From a virus: a stretch of 21,109 bases of DNA. Positions 7,609 through 17,170 of this stretch are shown here, in pieces; the first letter of the stretch is position 1; every line of letters starts with the position of its first letter. The position numbers and the translations under genes were made by a program. Under the pieces are notes generated by a model that searched no databases, was not told the origin of the DNA, and saw only the letters and a program-made list of their open reading frames with translations. The stretch lies in IMG/VR virus record IMGVR_UViG_3300021165_002685, positions 1 to 21,109 of that record; one strand, written 5' to 3'.

Positions 7609-9159
7609 ATGGCAGCAATTATAACTGATAAGATTAGAATATTAAATGCAAAGAAATTTGTAGCAGGTGTAACATCTACTGCAAATTCTTATTATTCTTT
7701 TGTTGGTTTACCAAATCCAACTGCTATTCAAAGTGATTGGAATGACAATCCACCAAGTCCCACAGATAACTTTAGTTCTGAGTGGGATACTTGGGATACC
7801 ATAATAGCACTTAAAAAAATAACACCATCGGACGTTAAACTGGTGGTCAAAAAAAGCACTTGGTCATCTGGCACAACTTATGATTATTATCGCCATGATT
7901 ATAGTGTTTCCAATCCTCCAGCAAATTCATCAGCAACATCTTTATATTTGTCAAATTATTATGTTATAAACAGCGATTTTAGAGTTTATATTTGTTTGCA
8001 AAATGGAACTACACCAGAAACTCCAGAAGGTAAACCATCACTTGATGAACCAACTTTTGTAGACCTTGAACCAAGATCTGCGGGAACAAGTGGTGATGGA
8101 TATATTTGGAAATATCTTTACACCATAAAACCATCAGAATTAGTAAAATTTGACTCAATTGATTATGTACCCACACCATCAAATTGGGAAACTTCCGACG
8201 AAAATGCTGCTGTAAGACAAAATGCAGTTGATGGTGGAATCAAAATTGTTGTTATAAAAAATAGAGGTGTTGGAGTAGGAACTGCAAATAAAACTTACAC
8301 AAGAGTTCCGATTAAAGGAGACGGAACCGGTGCAGAATGTACGATAGTGGTTAATAATGATCAAAAAGTTGAGTCCGTAACCATCTCAAGTCAAGGTTCT
8401 GGGTATACGTTTGGAAATGTGGACTACATAGCAGGTGGAGTTCCAACGCCCACTTCTCCACCAGTTTTTGATGTTGTTATTCCTCCTTCTGGTGGACATG
8501 GATATGATGTCTATAATGAACTTGGTGCTAAAAATGTTCTCCTTTATTCAAGAATAGAAAATGATTCGGAGAATCCAGATTTTATTGTTGGCAATGAAAT
8601 CTCAAGAATTGGACTAATTGAAAATCCTTTAGTATTTGGATCATCTCAAATTTTATCTTTAGATAAAGCAAGTGCTGTTTATGCATTACGTTTAACTGGA
8701 ACTGGATATAGTACAGCAACTTTTACTTCGGATTCAATCATATCACAAACTGTTGGATCTGGAGTTACTGCAGTTGGAAAAGTTATCAATTACGATCAAG
8801 TTACTGGAGTTCTCAAATATTGGCAAGACAGAACTCTTGCAGGATTTAATACTGTTGGAACAGCACAAACAACTCCTCAATATGGGTATAATTTAACAAG
8901 ATTTACGTCTTCTCCATCTGCTGGTGGAAATTTAACGATTGTTGGTGGAAGTATTAACCTAGCAATAACAACGTCGTTTAATGGTTTCTCTACATCAATA
9001 AATAATAGAACATATTATCTTGGACAGTCTTTTACCAATGGTTTGGCAAATCCAGAAGTTAAAAAATACTCTGGAAATATAATTTACATTGACAATAGAC
9101 CAGCGATTACCAGATCCGTCAACCAAAAAGAAGACATTAAAGTTATATTGCAATTTTAA
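7609..9159 (+). CDS. gp8: Baseplate wedge protein gp8
   Basis: Encodes 516 residues against 334 in T4 gp8. The C-terminus (residues ~488-516, with IIYIDNRPAI and KEDIKVILQF) matches the T4 gp8 end (MIYMENRPPI, TEEINILFTF). The N-terminal part also fits gp8: a TDKIRILNAKKF start, WDT near residue 62, a VYICLQN segment and GDGYIWKYLYTI (T4: GDGYVWEYLFEI). gp8 forms dimers in each baseplate wedge together with gp10, gp7, gp6, gp53 and gp25. The additional length lies mainly in the middle and includes a GSGYT-type beta unit (~220-278) and an SGVTAVGKV segment (~384-403), both seen in other virion proteins here. The ATG at 7609 is the natural start; the next gene begins 6 bases after the stop. Identification is firm. 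Confidence 0.92.
   Translation: MAAIITDKIRILNAKKFVAGVTSTANSYYSFVGLPNPTAIQSDWNDNPPSPTDNFSSEWDTWDTIIALKKITPSDVKLVVKKSTWSSGTTYDYYRHDYSVSNPPANSSATSLYLSNYYVINSDFRVYICLQNGTTPETPEGKPSLDEPTFVDLEPRSAGTSGDGYIWKYLYTIKPSELVKFDSIDYVPTPSNWETSDENAAVRQNAVDGGIKIVVIKNRGVGVGTANKTYTRVPIKGDGTGAECTIVVNNDQKVESVTISSQGSGYTFGNVDYIAGGVPTPTSPPVFDVVIPPSGGHGYDVYNELGAKNVLLYSRIENDSENPDFIVGNEISRIGLIENPLVFGSSQILSLDKASAVYALRLTGTGYSTATFTSDSIISQTVGSGVTAVGKVINYDQVTGVLKYWQDRTLAGFNTVGTAQTTPQYGYNLTRFTSSPSAGGNLTIVGGSINLAITTSFNGFSTSINNRTYYLGQSFTNGLANPEVKKYSGNIIYIDNRPAITRSVNQKEDIKVILQF
8997..9004 (+). promoter_or_regulatory. Weak candidate late promoter inside gp8
   Basis: AATAAATA lies within the gp8 coding sequence, 162 bases before the start of the DUF4815-type gene, whose own 6-base junction has no such motif. 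It could supply late transcription of that very long gene, but a single internal match in AT-rich coding DNA may be chance. Confidence 0.2.
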
Positions 9160-9165
9160 CTAACT

Positions 9166-12100
9166 ATGGCCCAACAAACTAATCTCAACATTTCGCCATA
9201 TTTTGATGATTTTGATCCCGATAAAAATTATCATAAAGTTCTTTTTAAACCAGGGTATCCTGTCCAAGCAAGAGAACTGACTGGTCTTCAGTCAATACTT
9301 CAGAATCAAATTGCAAGATTTGGTCAGCACTTCTTTAAGGAAGGTGCTAAGGTTATACCTGGAAATACTGCGTACACCAGATATTATTATGTTGTAGAAC
9401 TTAATAACACACATTTGGGTGTACCAGTTGATTTTTATGTTGATCAATTAGTTAAAAAAAGAATTGTTGGACTAGTTTCAGGTGTAACAGCGGTTGTTGA
9501 TAAAGTTTTAAAGTCTGCAGACTCAGAAAGAGGTAATACCTCGATATACCTTTCATATATTTCTTCTGGAGTTGCAGATTCAAGTCAAAAAGTATTTTTG
9601 GATGGTGAGGAACTTTCCACCGATACTGATATTGTTTCTGGACCAGATAATAATCCATTTATACCAAGTGGAGAATCAATAGCTTCTGCCATTTCACTTA
9701 ATGCAACATCAACATCTGCTGCATATTCAATTTCAAATGGTGTTTATTTTATTAGAGGAACTTTTGTAAATGTAAACGATGAAACTTTAGTATTAGATCA
9801 ATATAAAGATAATCCTACAGGAAGAATAGGACTTCGTATTCAAGAAGAAATAATTAATTCTGATGAAGATGAAACTTTAACAGATAATTCAAAAGGTTTT
9901 AATAACTATGCGGCTCCAGGAGCAGATAGACTTAAAATAACTTGTTCATTGCAATTTAAAGCAGTTGATGATTTTAATGATAATAATTTTGTAGAACTCG
10001 GTACAATTAGAAATGGATTTTTAACAAGTAAAACTAAAACTACAGAGTATAACTTACTATCAGAAGAATTTGCTCGTAGAACGTATTCAGAATCTGGTGA
10101 TTATACTGTTAAAGCATTTGAGGTTTCGGTCAAAGAATCTTTGAATGATGGAGTTGGTAATAATGGTATATTTGAGCAAGGTCAACTAACATTTTCTGGT
10201 GCAGTTGCTTCAGAAGACTTGACATTATATGAAATATCACCAGGAAAAGCTTTTGTTAAGGGATTTGAAATTGAGACAATATCCCCAACATATCTTGATG
10301 TACCAAAACCAAGAACAACAAAATCTTTATCGGATCAGTTAATAAATTATAACACAGGATCTACTATAACTTTAAATAGAGTTTTTGGATCTCCAGTTAT
10401 AGGTATCGGAAATACTTATATTGTGAGTTTAAGAGACGAAAGAGTTGGAGTTAATAGTATTTCTGCTCCAGGAAAGGAAATAGGACTTGCTAGAGTTTAT
10501 GATTTTTATTTGGAATCAGGATCTTATTCCACTAGCAACCAAAAGGTAAATCAGTGGAATATTTCTCTATATGATATTCAAAATTTTTCACATTTAACTT
10601 TAAATGAACCAGTAACTCTCCCAATTCCAACATTTGTAAAAGGAAAGTATAGCGGAGCTACTGCATTTATTAGAAGTTCTGTTTCTGCAGGGACTGCTTT
10701 GACAGTTTATGAGAAAAAGGGCAATTTTGTTGCAAATGAACCTCTAATATTTAATGAAGATGAAAAACAAAACGTAAGAGTTGCAATAGCAGTAACATCT
10801 TATGGAATTTCTGATGTCAGGTCAATATATGGTGGACCAAGTTTAAATGAAGTTGGGTTTGCCAAGACATTTACTGCAGATACAATACAAGTTTCTTCAA
10901 CTAGAATAGGAATTGCTTCTGTCACTCCATATGGTGCTTCTACTGGACAAAGTACAATTGTAAGTCCAAACACTATCTTTCCGGGAAAACTATTAAAAAG
11001 AAATAGTCTCGTCTCTTTTTCTGGACTTAATCTTCCAGAACCAACATATGCAAGAGTAGTGAGTGTTGGCACAACATCAATCGTGGTTACTGGAGTAACC
11101 ACGGTGAGTGGAGTGTGTCAAGGTGCTTTACCAGTATCGTCAAATCTATCTGTTAATGATTTGACGATTTTAAATACTTCAATTAATCAATCATTTGATG
11201 AAACTCTGTACACCGCGATGCCCAGAGGTGCTATCTCAGATGTTGATCTAAGTTCATCTGAAATTAAAATTCGAAAATCATATACAGTAAATATTACAGG
11301 CAATAAACTATCATCACCAATTGTAGCAGATGCTAATCAATTTTTCTTACCATTCGATGAGGAAAGATATACTTTAGTAAGATCTGATGGAAAAACAGAA
11401 GTTCTCACTTCAGATAAGTTTTCTATAAGTTCAGACGCAACTACTTTACAAATTAACAATCTTGGTGATGATGACACTGGTGCAACATTAACTGTCACGT
11501 TATCTAATACAAAACCAAAAGCAAAAGTTAAAAGAAAAAGCAGAATTAATTCATTAGTCATTGACAAATCATCAATCAATGGATCTGGAATAGGAGCAAC
11601 AACATTTAATGATGGGTTAACTTATGGAAATTATCCATATGGAACTAGGGTTCAGGATAATAAAATTTCTCTAAATTATGGCGACATTTTAAATGTATAT
11701 GGAATTTATGAGTCTACAGATACCTCCAGTCCTTCGGCACCAAAGGTTATCTTGTCCAACATATCAGGTTCAACTGGTAAAACCTCAGATTTAATTATAG
11801 GAGAAAAAATAGTTGGGTCTATTTCAGGATCAATTGCTATTTACGCAGAAAAATTAAGCGATGAAGAAATAACATATTTACCAAGAAATGCAATATCTTT
11901 TAAAGAAGGTGAAATAGTAACTTTTGAGGAATCAAAAATTAAAGCAATTGTAACAACTTTAGAAACACCAAGTAAAAATATTACATCTAACTTTACGTTT
12001 AATAATGGACAAAAAGGTACGTTTTATGATTTTGGATTCATTGAAAGAAAAGCAGAATCGCAGCAACCAGATAGATCTTTAAAAATTTATTTCTCAAATG

Positions 12101-15100
12101 CGTATATTGATTCAGTCGATGGCGATTTAATAACTAAAAATTCATATGATTCATTAGATTATGTTAATGATATTCAGATTATAAATGCATATAGAAATAC
12201 GGATTTAATAGATATTAGACCAAAAGTTTCTTCTTACGTTGTAAGTGAATCAAAAAGATCTCCTTTTGAATTTTTTGGAAGAAACTTTAACTCTGCAGAA
12301 AACTCCATCTCAAATATTTTATCTAGCGATGAATCAATTAAATTGGGATATTCATTCTATCTTGGAAGAATAGACAGAATTTATTTAAGTAAAGATGGAA
12401 AAATGCAAGTTCAATATGGAGAACCTGCAGAGTATCCAAAAAAACCTGTCAATATTGATGATGCACTAGAAATAGCAAGTGTAACTTTACCACCATACTT
12501 ACCTTTTGTTCAGTCTGCATCAGTATCCTTCCTTGAACACAAAGGATACAAAATGTCCGATATCAAAAAATTAGAGGACAGAATCAAAAATCTTGAGTAC
12601 TATACTACTCTATCGTTATTAGAAAATAAAACCTCAGCATTGTTTATTCCAGATTCTGAGGGATTGAATAGATTTAAGTCCGGTTTTTTTGTAGATAATT
12701 TTACATCATTTTCTGCACAAGATTCATCTAAAAAAATTAAAAATAGTTTAGATACTAAAAATCAAGAATTAAGACCAAGACATTATACTAACTCAATTGA
12801 CTTAACTCCTGGACCTGTTTCAAATATTTCTCCTAGTGAAGATTTTAAATTCTTAAACCCAGAAGGAACAAATATAAAGAGGTCGCAAAACATAGTTACT
12901 TTAAACTATAAAGAAGTTGAATGGTTAAAACAATCATTTGCTACCAGAACTGAAAGTATTACTCCATTTTTAGTTAGTTTTTGGCAAGCATCTTTGGAAT
13001 TAACTCCATCTTCAGATACTTGGGTAGATACCTCTAGACTTGAGGCTAAAATTATTAATACTGAAGGTAATTATTCCCAAACTGTTGCTTCACTTGCAGC
13101 ATCTCAAGGTCTTGACCCACAAACAGGTCTTGGTCCAATTGTTTGGAATTCTTGGCAACAATTCTGGACAGGAACACAAACATCAACGTCAACGTCAACT
13201 AGAAATGTTACAATTGATCCAGGTTGGTGGGGTGGCAATGAGGGCCTCGAAGCGATTTGGGGAACTAGAACTGATCAAATCATACAAGATACATATCTGA
13301 ATACTTTCCAAACGGGATTTCAAACAAGACAAGGATCAAGGACACAAGTTACAGAGCAATTTGATAATACATCTGTTGGAGATAGAGTTTTAAATAGAGA
13401 AGTAATCGCCTTTATGCGATCAAGAAATGTTGAGTTTAACTCCAAAAAATTAAAACCATTAACACAGATCTATGCATTTTTTGATGGGATAAATGTGACA
13501 AAATATTGTACCCCAAAACTTTTAGAAATCTCAATGCAAAGTGGTACATTCCAAGTAGGAGAAACTGTAGTTGGATCTATTCAGGCAACAGGATTACGTC
13601 CATTAGGCGGGTCAGCAGATCCATTTATTACTTTTAGAGTCGCACAAGCAAATCACCAAGAAGGACCATATAATGCTCCCACAAAAATATATAAAAATAA
13701 TCCGTATTTATCGCAAGTTTCTGCAACTAGTTTAGAAACTTATGCAGATACAGCAGGAACTATTCAACTTGCAGGTGGAACAAACAATGTAACTCTTCCA
13801 TCACAATATTCATCAGTTTCAACTATTTTAAACGTCGATACTTACTCATTATCTTCTCAAGCACAAGGGGAGTTTAGTGGTTATGTTCAGACGGGAATGG
13901 TTTTAGTCGGACAAACAAGCGGTGCTATTGCAAGAATTACAAATGTCAGATTAATTTCTGATTTAGGATCTACGCTTATTGGAAGTTTCTTTATACCAAA
14001 TCCAAACATTTCCACATATCCACGTTTTTCAACTGGAGAAAAAGTTTTTAAATTAATTGATAATATCGCTAATGATAAAAATAAAGCAGAAACAATAGCA
14101 GAGGATTCATTTATTTCATCTGGAACTTTAGAAACCGTTCAAGAAAATATTATTTCGGTGAGAAATGCAAAAATTGAAAGATTACAAACTTTTGAGCAAC
14201 AAAATATTCAAAGACTAAATTCATCTACTTTAGTTGCCTCTGATGTTATTTCATCAATAACAACAGATATTGTTGTTGGTTGGTTTGATCCTCTTGCACA
14301 ATCTTTCCAAGTTTTAGATTCCACAGGCGTTTTTATAACAAGTTGCGAAGTTTTCTTCCAAACAAAAGATGACATGAATGTTCCAATGACATTCCAAATA
14401 CGTACAATGGCGAATGGAACTCCAACTCAAAAGGTTCTTCCATTTTCTGAGATTATTTTAACGCCTGAAGAAATTAATGTTTCAGCAGATGGATCTATTC
14501 CTACTAAAATTAATTTTAAATCTCCAGTATATCTTGCTGGTGGTGGAACCGAATATGCAATATGTCTAGCATCATGGTCAACAAAATATAGAGTATTCAT
14601 ATCTAGAGTTGGAGAAGCAGATATATTAACAGATGAATTTATTTCCAATCAACCATATCTTGGATCTTTATTTAAATCTCAAAATGCATCGACATGGGAT
14701 GCAAGTCAATGGGAAGATTTAAAATTCACATTATACAGAGCTGATTTTGTTGAGAATGGAAATCTTAAAGTTTATAATCCAATTTTAAGCGAAGGTAATG
14801 GACAAGTTGCGTTGTTGCAACCAAATCCAATTATTGTTCAGTCAAAACAAATTCGTGTTGGACTAGGATCAACATTAACAGAATCTTTCGGAGATGTAAA
14901 TGGTCTTCAATTTGGAAATACTATTTCACAATACAATTCCAATGGAACTGGTAATTTAATCGGAAAAGCAGGAATAGCAACAGGAAATCTTAACATTCTT
15001 AATGCTGGAATTGGATATACACCATCATCTGGTGGACTTACTTATTCTGGAATTGGACTCACAAATATTACAGGCAACGGCAGAAACATTACTGCAAACG

Positions 15101-16758
15101 TAACGATTGAAAATGGAGTAGCTGTTGCGGCAACAGTTGTGAATTCAGGATCGGGTTATCAAGTTGGAGATGTGTTAGGAATTACTTCTATCGGAAATGC
15201 GTCTGTAGGACAAAACATTAGATTGTCAGTTGTTTCTATTGCAAGTACAAATGAGTTGATTTTAGATAATGTTCAGGGTGAATTTGTAACAGGAGTTGGA
15301 AAAACTTTAGCATATACCAATAGTCTTGGAATAGTCAAAAACCTGAATGAAAATTCTGGTGGCAGTGTTAAAGTTGACACAATAAATGTAGTTAATGATG
15401 GTCTTCATTTTGTAGTTAATCATGTTAATCATGGTATGCATCATGAAACAAACAGAGTCACAATTTCTGGTGTTGAATCAGATATAATACCATCAAAACT
15501 TTCTATCCCATATGCGGCAGATTCTACTTCTACAATTTCTATAGATCAAAGTTCAGATTTTTCTACATTTGAGAATGTCGGAGTTGGCACCACGAGTCCA
15601 GGTTACATATTGATTGGTAGTGAGATTATTTCTTATACTTCAGTTTTTGCCGGAGAACTTAGAGGTATTACAAGAGGATTAAATCCCAAAAACTACTTAT
15701 CTGGAACTCCAGTTTACAAATATGAACTTGGTGGAGTTTCCTTGAATAGGATTAATAAAACACATTTATTGAGCGATGTTTCAGTATCGCAACCAATTAC
15801 ATTTAATTCATACAATGTCAAAGTTGATATGACAACAAACGGAACTGATAGATCGGGTGCTAGCACTTTTCCAAAACTACATTTTAATCAAACTCAATCA
15901 ACTGGAGGTGTTACAATCAGAGCTTCTCAAAATATGCCTTTTGAGATTATAACTCCAATGATTCAGAATGTAACAGTTCCGGGAACTAATGTGACTGCAA
16001 TCATGAAAACAATTTCTGGAACCAGTTTAAATGATGGATCTGGACAAGGATCTGATGTTCCATTTATGGATAAGGGTTATGAAACAGTTACATTAAACGC
16101 AACAAATTATTTGGATTCTCCTAGAATTATTGCATCAAGAATCAATGAAACATCAAATAGTAGCACAATATTAGAACAAGGAGATAGATCATTTGCAATG
16201 AATCTTTCTCTTAGTAGTTTTGATTCTCGTTTGAGCCCAATTATTGATATTGATCGTATGAATGTTATTATTACGTCAAACTTAGTTAATAAACCAATTA
16301 GTGACTATACTAAGGATAGTAGGGTAAATCTAATTTCATCAGATCCACACGCATGTACGTACATAACTAATGAAACTACTCTCGAAAATCCAGCAACATC
16401 AATTAAAATTATTTTAAGTGCTCATGTTAATTTATATTCTGAAGTAAGGGCACTTTATGCCATAGACGATAATCAAAATTTTGAACCTATATTTACACTC
16501 TTCCCAGGATACGGAAATCTAGATGCAAATGATAATGTGATCTCAGAAGAAAAGAGTACTGGACTATCGGATAAATTTATTTCTCCTGATATATCTCTGA
16601 TTGATGCAAATTCTATAGATGCAGAGTATAGAGAATATACATTTACAGCAAATAATTTACCATCCTTTAGATCTTATAGAATTAAATTAGTCATGACATC
16701 AACAAATCAAACATATCCACCAAAACTTAGAGATTTAAGAGTTATTTGTTTAGTATAA
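9166..16758 (+). CDS. Giant DUF4815-type virion structural protein
   Basis: Encodes 2530 residues, the largest product here. The N-terminus (LNISPYFDDFD, GYPVQARELTGLQSILQNQI, FGQHFFKEGAKVIPGN) is the DUF4815 pattern of T4-like marine phages. Further parts in order: SGATA-like units (~100-115, ~490-505); a short coiled coil at 1131-1153 containing RIKNLE, which fits the RhxxhE trimerisation motif; a Trp-rich stretch (~1325-1370); REVIAFMRSRNVEF and YAFFDG (~1412-1442); another SGAIARI unit (~1583); a jelly-roll-like region with DPLAQSFQV, YRVFISRVGE and EDLKFTLYRADF (~1708-1862); GxGYT units (~1939-2035); an NHGMH segment (~2088) followed by an 'RG' domain (~2122-2192); and a conserved C-terminus with DIDRMNVIITSN, ENPATSIKIILSAH and PPKLRDLRVI. 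It is probably a trimeric baseplate-linked fibre or adhesin; its exact site in the particle is not known to me. No signal peptide or membrane segment is seen. Confidence 0.85.
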   Translation: MAQQTNLNISPYFDDFDPDKNYHKVLFKPGYPVQARELTGLQSILQNQIARFGQHFFKEGAKVIPGNTAYTRYYYVVELNNTHLGVPVDFYVDQLVKKRIVGLVSGVTAVVDKVLKSADSERGNTSIYLSYISSGVADSSQKVFLDGEELSTDTDIVSGPDNNPFIPSGESIASAISLNATSTSAAYSISNGVYFIRGTFVNVNDETLVLDQYKDNPTGRIGLRIQEEIINSDEDETLTDNSKGFNNYAAPGADRLKITCSLQFKAVDDFNDNNFVELGTIRNGFLTSKTKTTEYNLLSEEFARRTYSESGDYTVKAFEVSVKESLNDGVGNNGIFEQGQLTFSGAVASEDLTLYEISPGKAFVKGFEIETISPTYLDVPKPRTTKSLSDQLINYNTGSTITLNRVFGSPVIGIGNTYIVSLRDERVGVNSISAPGKEIGLARVYDFYLESGSYSTSNQKVNQWNISLYDIQNFSHLTLNEPVTLPIPTFVKGKYSGATAFIRSSVSAGTALTVYEKKGNFVANEPLIFNEDEKQNVRVAIAVTSYGISDVRSIYGGPSLNEVGFAKTFTADTIQVSSTRIGIASVTPYGASTGQSTIVSPNTIFPGKLLKRNSLVSFSGLNLPEPTYARVVSVGTTSIVVTGVTTVSGVCQGALPVSSNLSVNDLTILNTSINQSFDETLYTAMPRGAISDVDLSSSEIKIRKSYTVNITGNKLSSPIVADANQFFLPFDEERYTLVRSDGKTEVLTSDKFSISSDATTLQINNLGDDDTGATLTVTLSNTKPKAKVKRKSRINSLVIDKSSINGSGIGATTFNDGLTYGNYPYGTRVQDNKISLNYGDILNVYGIYESTDTSSPSAPKVILSNISGSTGKTSDLIIGEKIVGSISGSIAIYAEKLSDEEITYLPRNAISFKEGEIVTFEESKIKAIVTTLETPSKNITSNFTFNNGQKGTFYDFGFIERKAESQQPDRSLKIYFSNAYIDSVDGDLITKNSYDSLDYVNDIQIINAYRNTDLIDIRPKVSSYVVSESKRSPFEFFGRNFNSAENSISNILSSDESIKLGYSFYLGRIDRIYLSKDGKMQVQYGEPAEYPKKPVNIDDALEIASVTLPPYLPFVQSASVSFLEHKGYKMSDIKKLEDRIKNLEYYTTLSLLENKTSALFIPDSEGLNRFKSGFFVDNFTSFSAQDSSKKIKNSLDTKNQELRPRHYTNSIDLTPGPVSNISPSEDFKFLNPEGTNIKRSQNIVTLNYKEVEWLKQSFATRTESITPFLVSFWQASLELTPSSDTWVDTSRLEAKIINTEGNYSQTVASLAASQGLDPQTGLGPIVWNSWQQFWTGTQTSTSTSTRNVTIDPGWWGGNEGLEAIWGTRTDQIIQDTYLNTFQTGFQTRQGSRTQVTEQFDNTSVGDRVLNREVIAFMRSRNVEFNSKKLKPLTQIYAFFDGINVTKYCTPKLLEISMQSGTFQVGETVVGSIQATGLRPLGGSADPFITFRVAQANHQEGPYNAPTKIYKNNPYLSQVSATSLETYADTAGTIQLAGGTNNVTLPSQYSSVSTILNVDTYSLSSQAQGEFSGYVQTGMVLVGQTSGAIARITNVRLISDLGSTLIGSFFIPNPNISTYPRFSTGEKVFKLIDNIANDKNKAETIAEDSFISSGTLETVQENIISVRNAKIERLQTFEQQNIQRLNSSTLVASDVISSITTDIVVGWFDPLAQSFQVLDSTGVFITSCEVFFQTKDDMNVPMTFQIRTMANGTPTQKVLPFSEIILTPEEINVSADGSIPTKINFKSPVYLAGGGTEYAICLASWSTKYRVFISRVGEADILTDEFISNQPYLGSLFKSQNASTWDASQWEDLKFTLYRADFVENGNLKVYNPILSEGNGQVALLQPNPIIVQSKQIRVGLGSTLTESFGDVNGLQFGNTISQYNSNGTGNLIGKAGIATGNLNILNAGIGYTPSSGGLTYSGIGLTNITGNGRNITANVTIENGVAVAATVVNSGSGYQVGDVLGITSIGNASVGQNIRLSVVSIASTNELILDNVQGEFVTGVGKTLAYTNSLGIVKNLNENSGGSVKVDTINVVNDGLHFVVNHVNHGMHHETNRVTISGVESDIIPSKLSIPYAADSTSTISIDQSSDFSTFENVGVGTTSPGYILIGSEIISYTSVFAGELRGITRGLNPKNYLSGTPVYKYELGGVSLNRINKTHLLSDVSVSQPITFNSYNVKVDMTTNGTDRSGASTFPKLHFNQTQSTGGVTIRASQNMPFEIITPMIQNVTVPGTNVTAIMKTISGTSLNDGSGQGSDVPFMDKGYETVTLNATNYLDSPRIIASRINETSNSSTILEQGDRSFAMNLSLSSFDSRLSPIIDIDRMNVIITSNLVNKPISDYTKDSRVNLISSDPHACTYITNETTLENPATSIKIILSAHVNLYSEVRALYAIDDNQNFEPIFTLFPGYGNLDANDNVISEEKSTGLSDKFISPDISLIDANSIDAEYREYTFTANNLPSFRSYRIKLVMTSTNQTYPPKLRDLRVICLV

Positions 16759-16759
16759 A

Positions 16760-16993
16760 ATGAAATTTATAAAAGTCGAAGGACATGATGGATTGATAAG
16801 AGATCCAGTTACAAAAGCGATTATTAATACTAATAGAGATGAGTATGAAAAGTACAAAAAACTGCGTGAGATAAAATTAAAAGAAAAAGAAAAAGTTGAA
16901 AAAATTGAGTCTGATGTTAATAGCATCAAAAATGATCTTGATGAAATAAAAAGTATCTTAAGGAGTTTAATTGATGAAAATAAATCCAGATGA
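16760..16993 (+). CDS. Small conserved coiled-coil protein at the wac position
   Basis: Encodes 77 residues and starts one base after the preceding stop. The N-terminal ~28 residues (KVEGHDGLIRDPVTKAIINTN) resemble small uncharacterised proteins I know from T4-like cyanophages, found between the DUF4815 gene and gp13. Residues 46-70 form an almost ideal heptad series (V46, I49, V53, I56, L60, I63, L67, L70; 3-4 spacing) flanked by Lys and Glu, so it should form a parallel bundle of a few chains. T4 places wac, the trimeric coiled-coil whisker protein fibritin, immediately before gene 13. The shared position and coiled coil suggest a neck or collar role, but the protein is far shorter than fibritin and has no foldon that I can recognise. 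Function unknown. Confidence 0.75.
   Translation: MKFIKVEGHDGLIRDPVTKAIINTNRDEYEKYKKLREIKLKEKEKVEKIESDVNSIKNDLDEIKSILRSLIDENKSR
16961..16965 (+). promoter_or_regulatory. Strong ribosome binding site choosing the 16974 start
   Basis: AGGAG lies 8 bases before the ATG at 16974 and only 5 bases before an in-frame TTG at 16971. It is inside the preceding coiled-coil gene and is the clearest Shine-Dalgarno sequence in the window; most other genes here lack one. It favours the ATG. Confidence 0.6.
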
Positions 16994-17162
16994 AATACAA
17001 TTAGAAGGTATTTCTAAGTTATTTGAATATGAAAAAATTTCTAGAGAAGTTGATAACTGCGAAAATATTGAGGATCTTAAAAATATTTGCAAATGCTACA
17101 TCAAACTATATTTTAAGCAACAAGAAGTTGTTAGGGACTTAAAAATTTTTAGTCCAGAATAA
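16974..17162 (+). CDS. Small conserved hypothetical phage protein
   Basis: Encodes 62 residues from the ATG at 16974; a TTG one codon earlier is less well spaced from the AGGAG. The gene overlaps the previous one by 20 bases in another frame, so its ribosome binding site lies within that gene. The protein looks mostly helical and acidic at the start, with LFEYEKISREVDNCENIEDL and then KCYIKLYFKQQEVVRDL. Three residues could matter structurally: two Cys near 28 and 40 and one at 42. I associate similar short proteins with this position in marine T4-like phages but know no function. Conserved position before gp13 suggests a structural or assembly helper; this is inference only. Confidence 0.65.
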   Translation: MKINPDEIQLEGISKLFEYEKISREVDNCENIEDLKNICKCYIKLYFKQQEVVRDLKIFSPE

Positions 17163-17165
17163 ATA
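17158..17165 (+). promoter_or_regulatory. Candidate late promoter (AATAAATA) before gp13
   Basis: AATAAATA overlaps the TAA stop (17160-17162) of the preceding small gene and lies 20 bases before the gp13 start. An AAAAGG ribosome binding site (17171-17176) fits between the motif and the ATG at 17185, giving a plausible short leader. Confidence 0.5.
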
Positions 17166-17170
17166 GTTAA

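Noticed and set aside
13183-13200. Short tandem TCAACG-type repeat
   Set aside because: Only three units in frame, encoding Ser-Thr-Ser-Thr in a low-complexity linker; too short to call a functional repeat.
13040-13300. An 86-codon + strand frame inside the DUF4815-type gene
   Set aside because: It overlaps the conserved RLEAKIINTEG and Trp-rich region in the main frame; the alternative translation looks like an out-of-frame reading.
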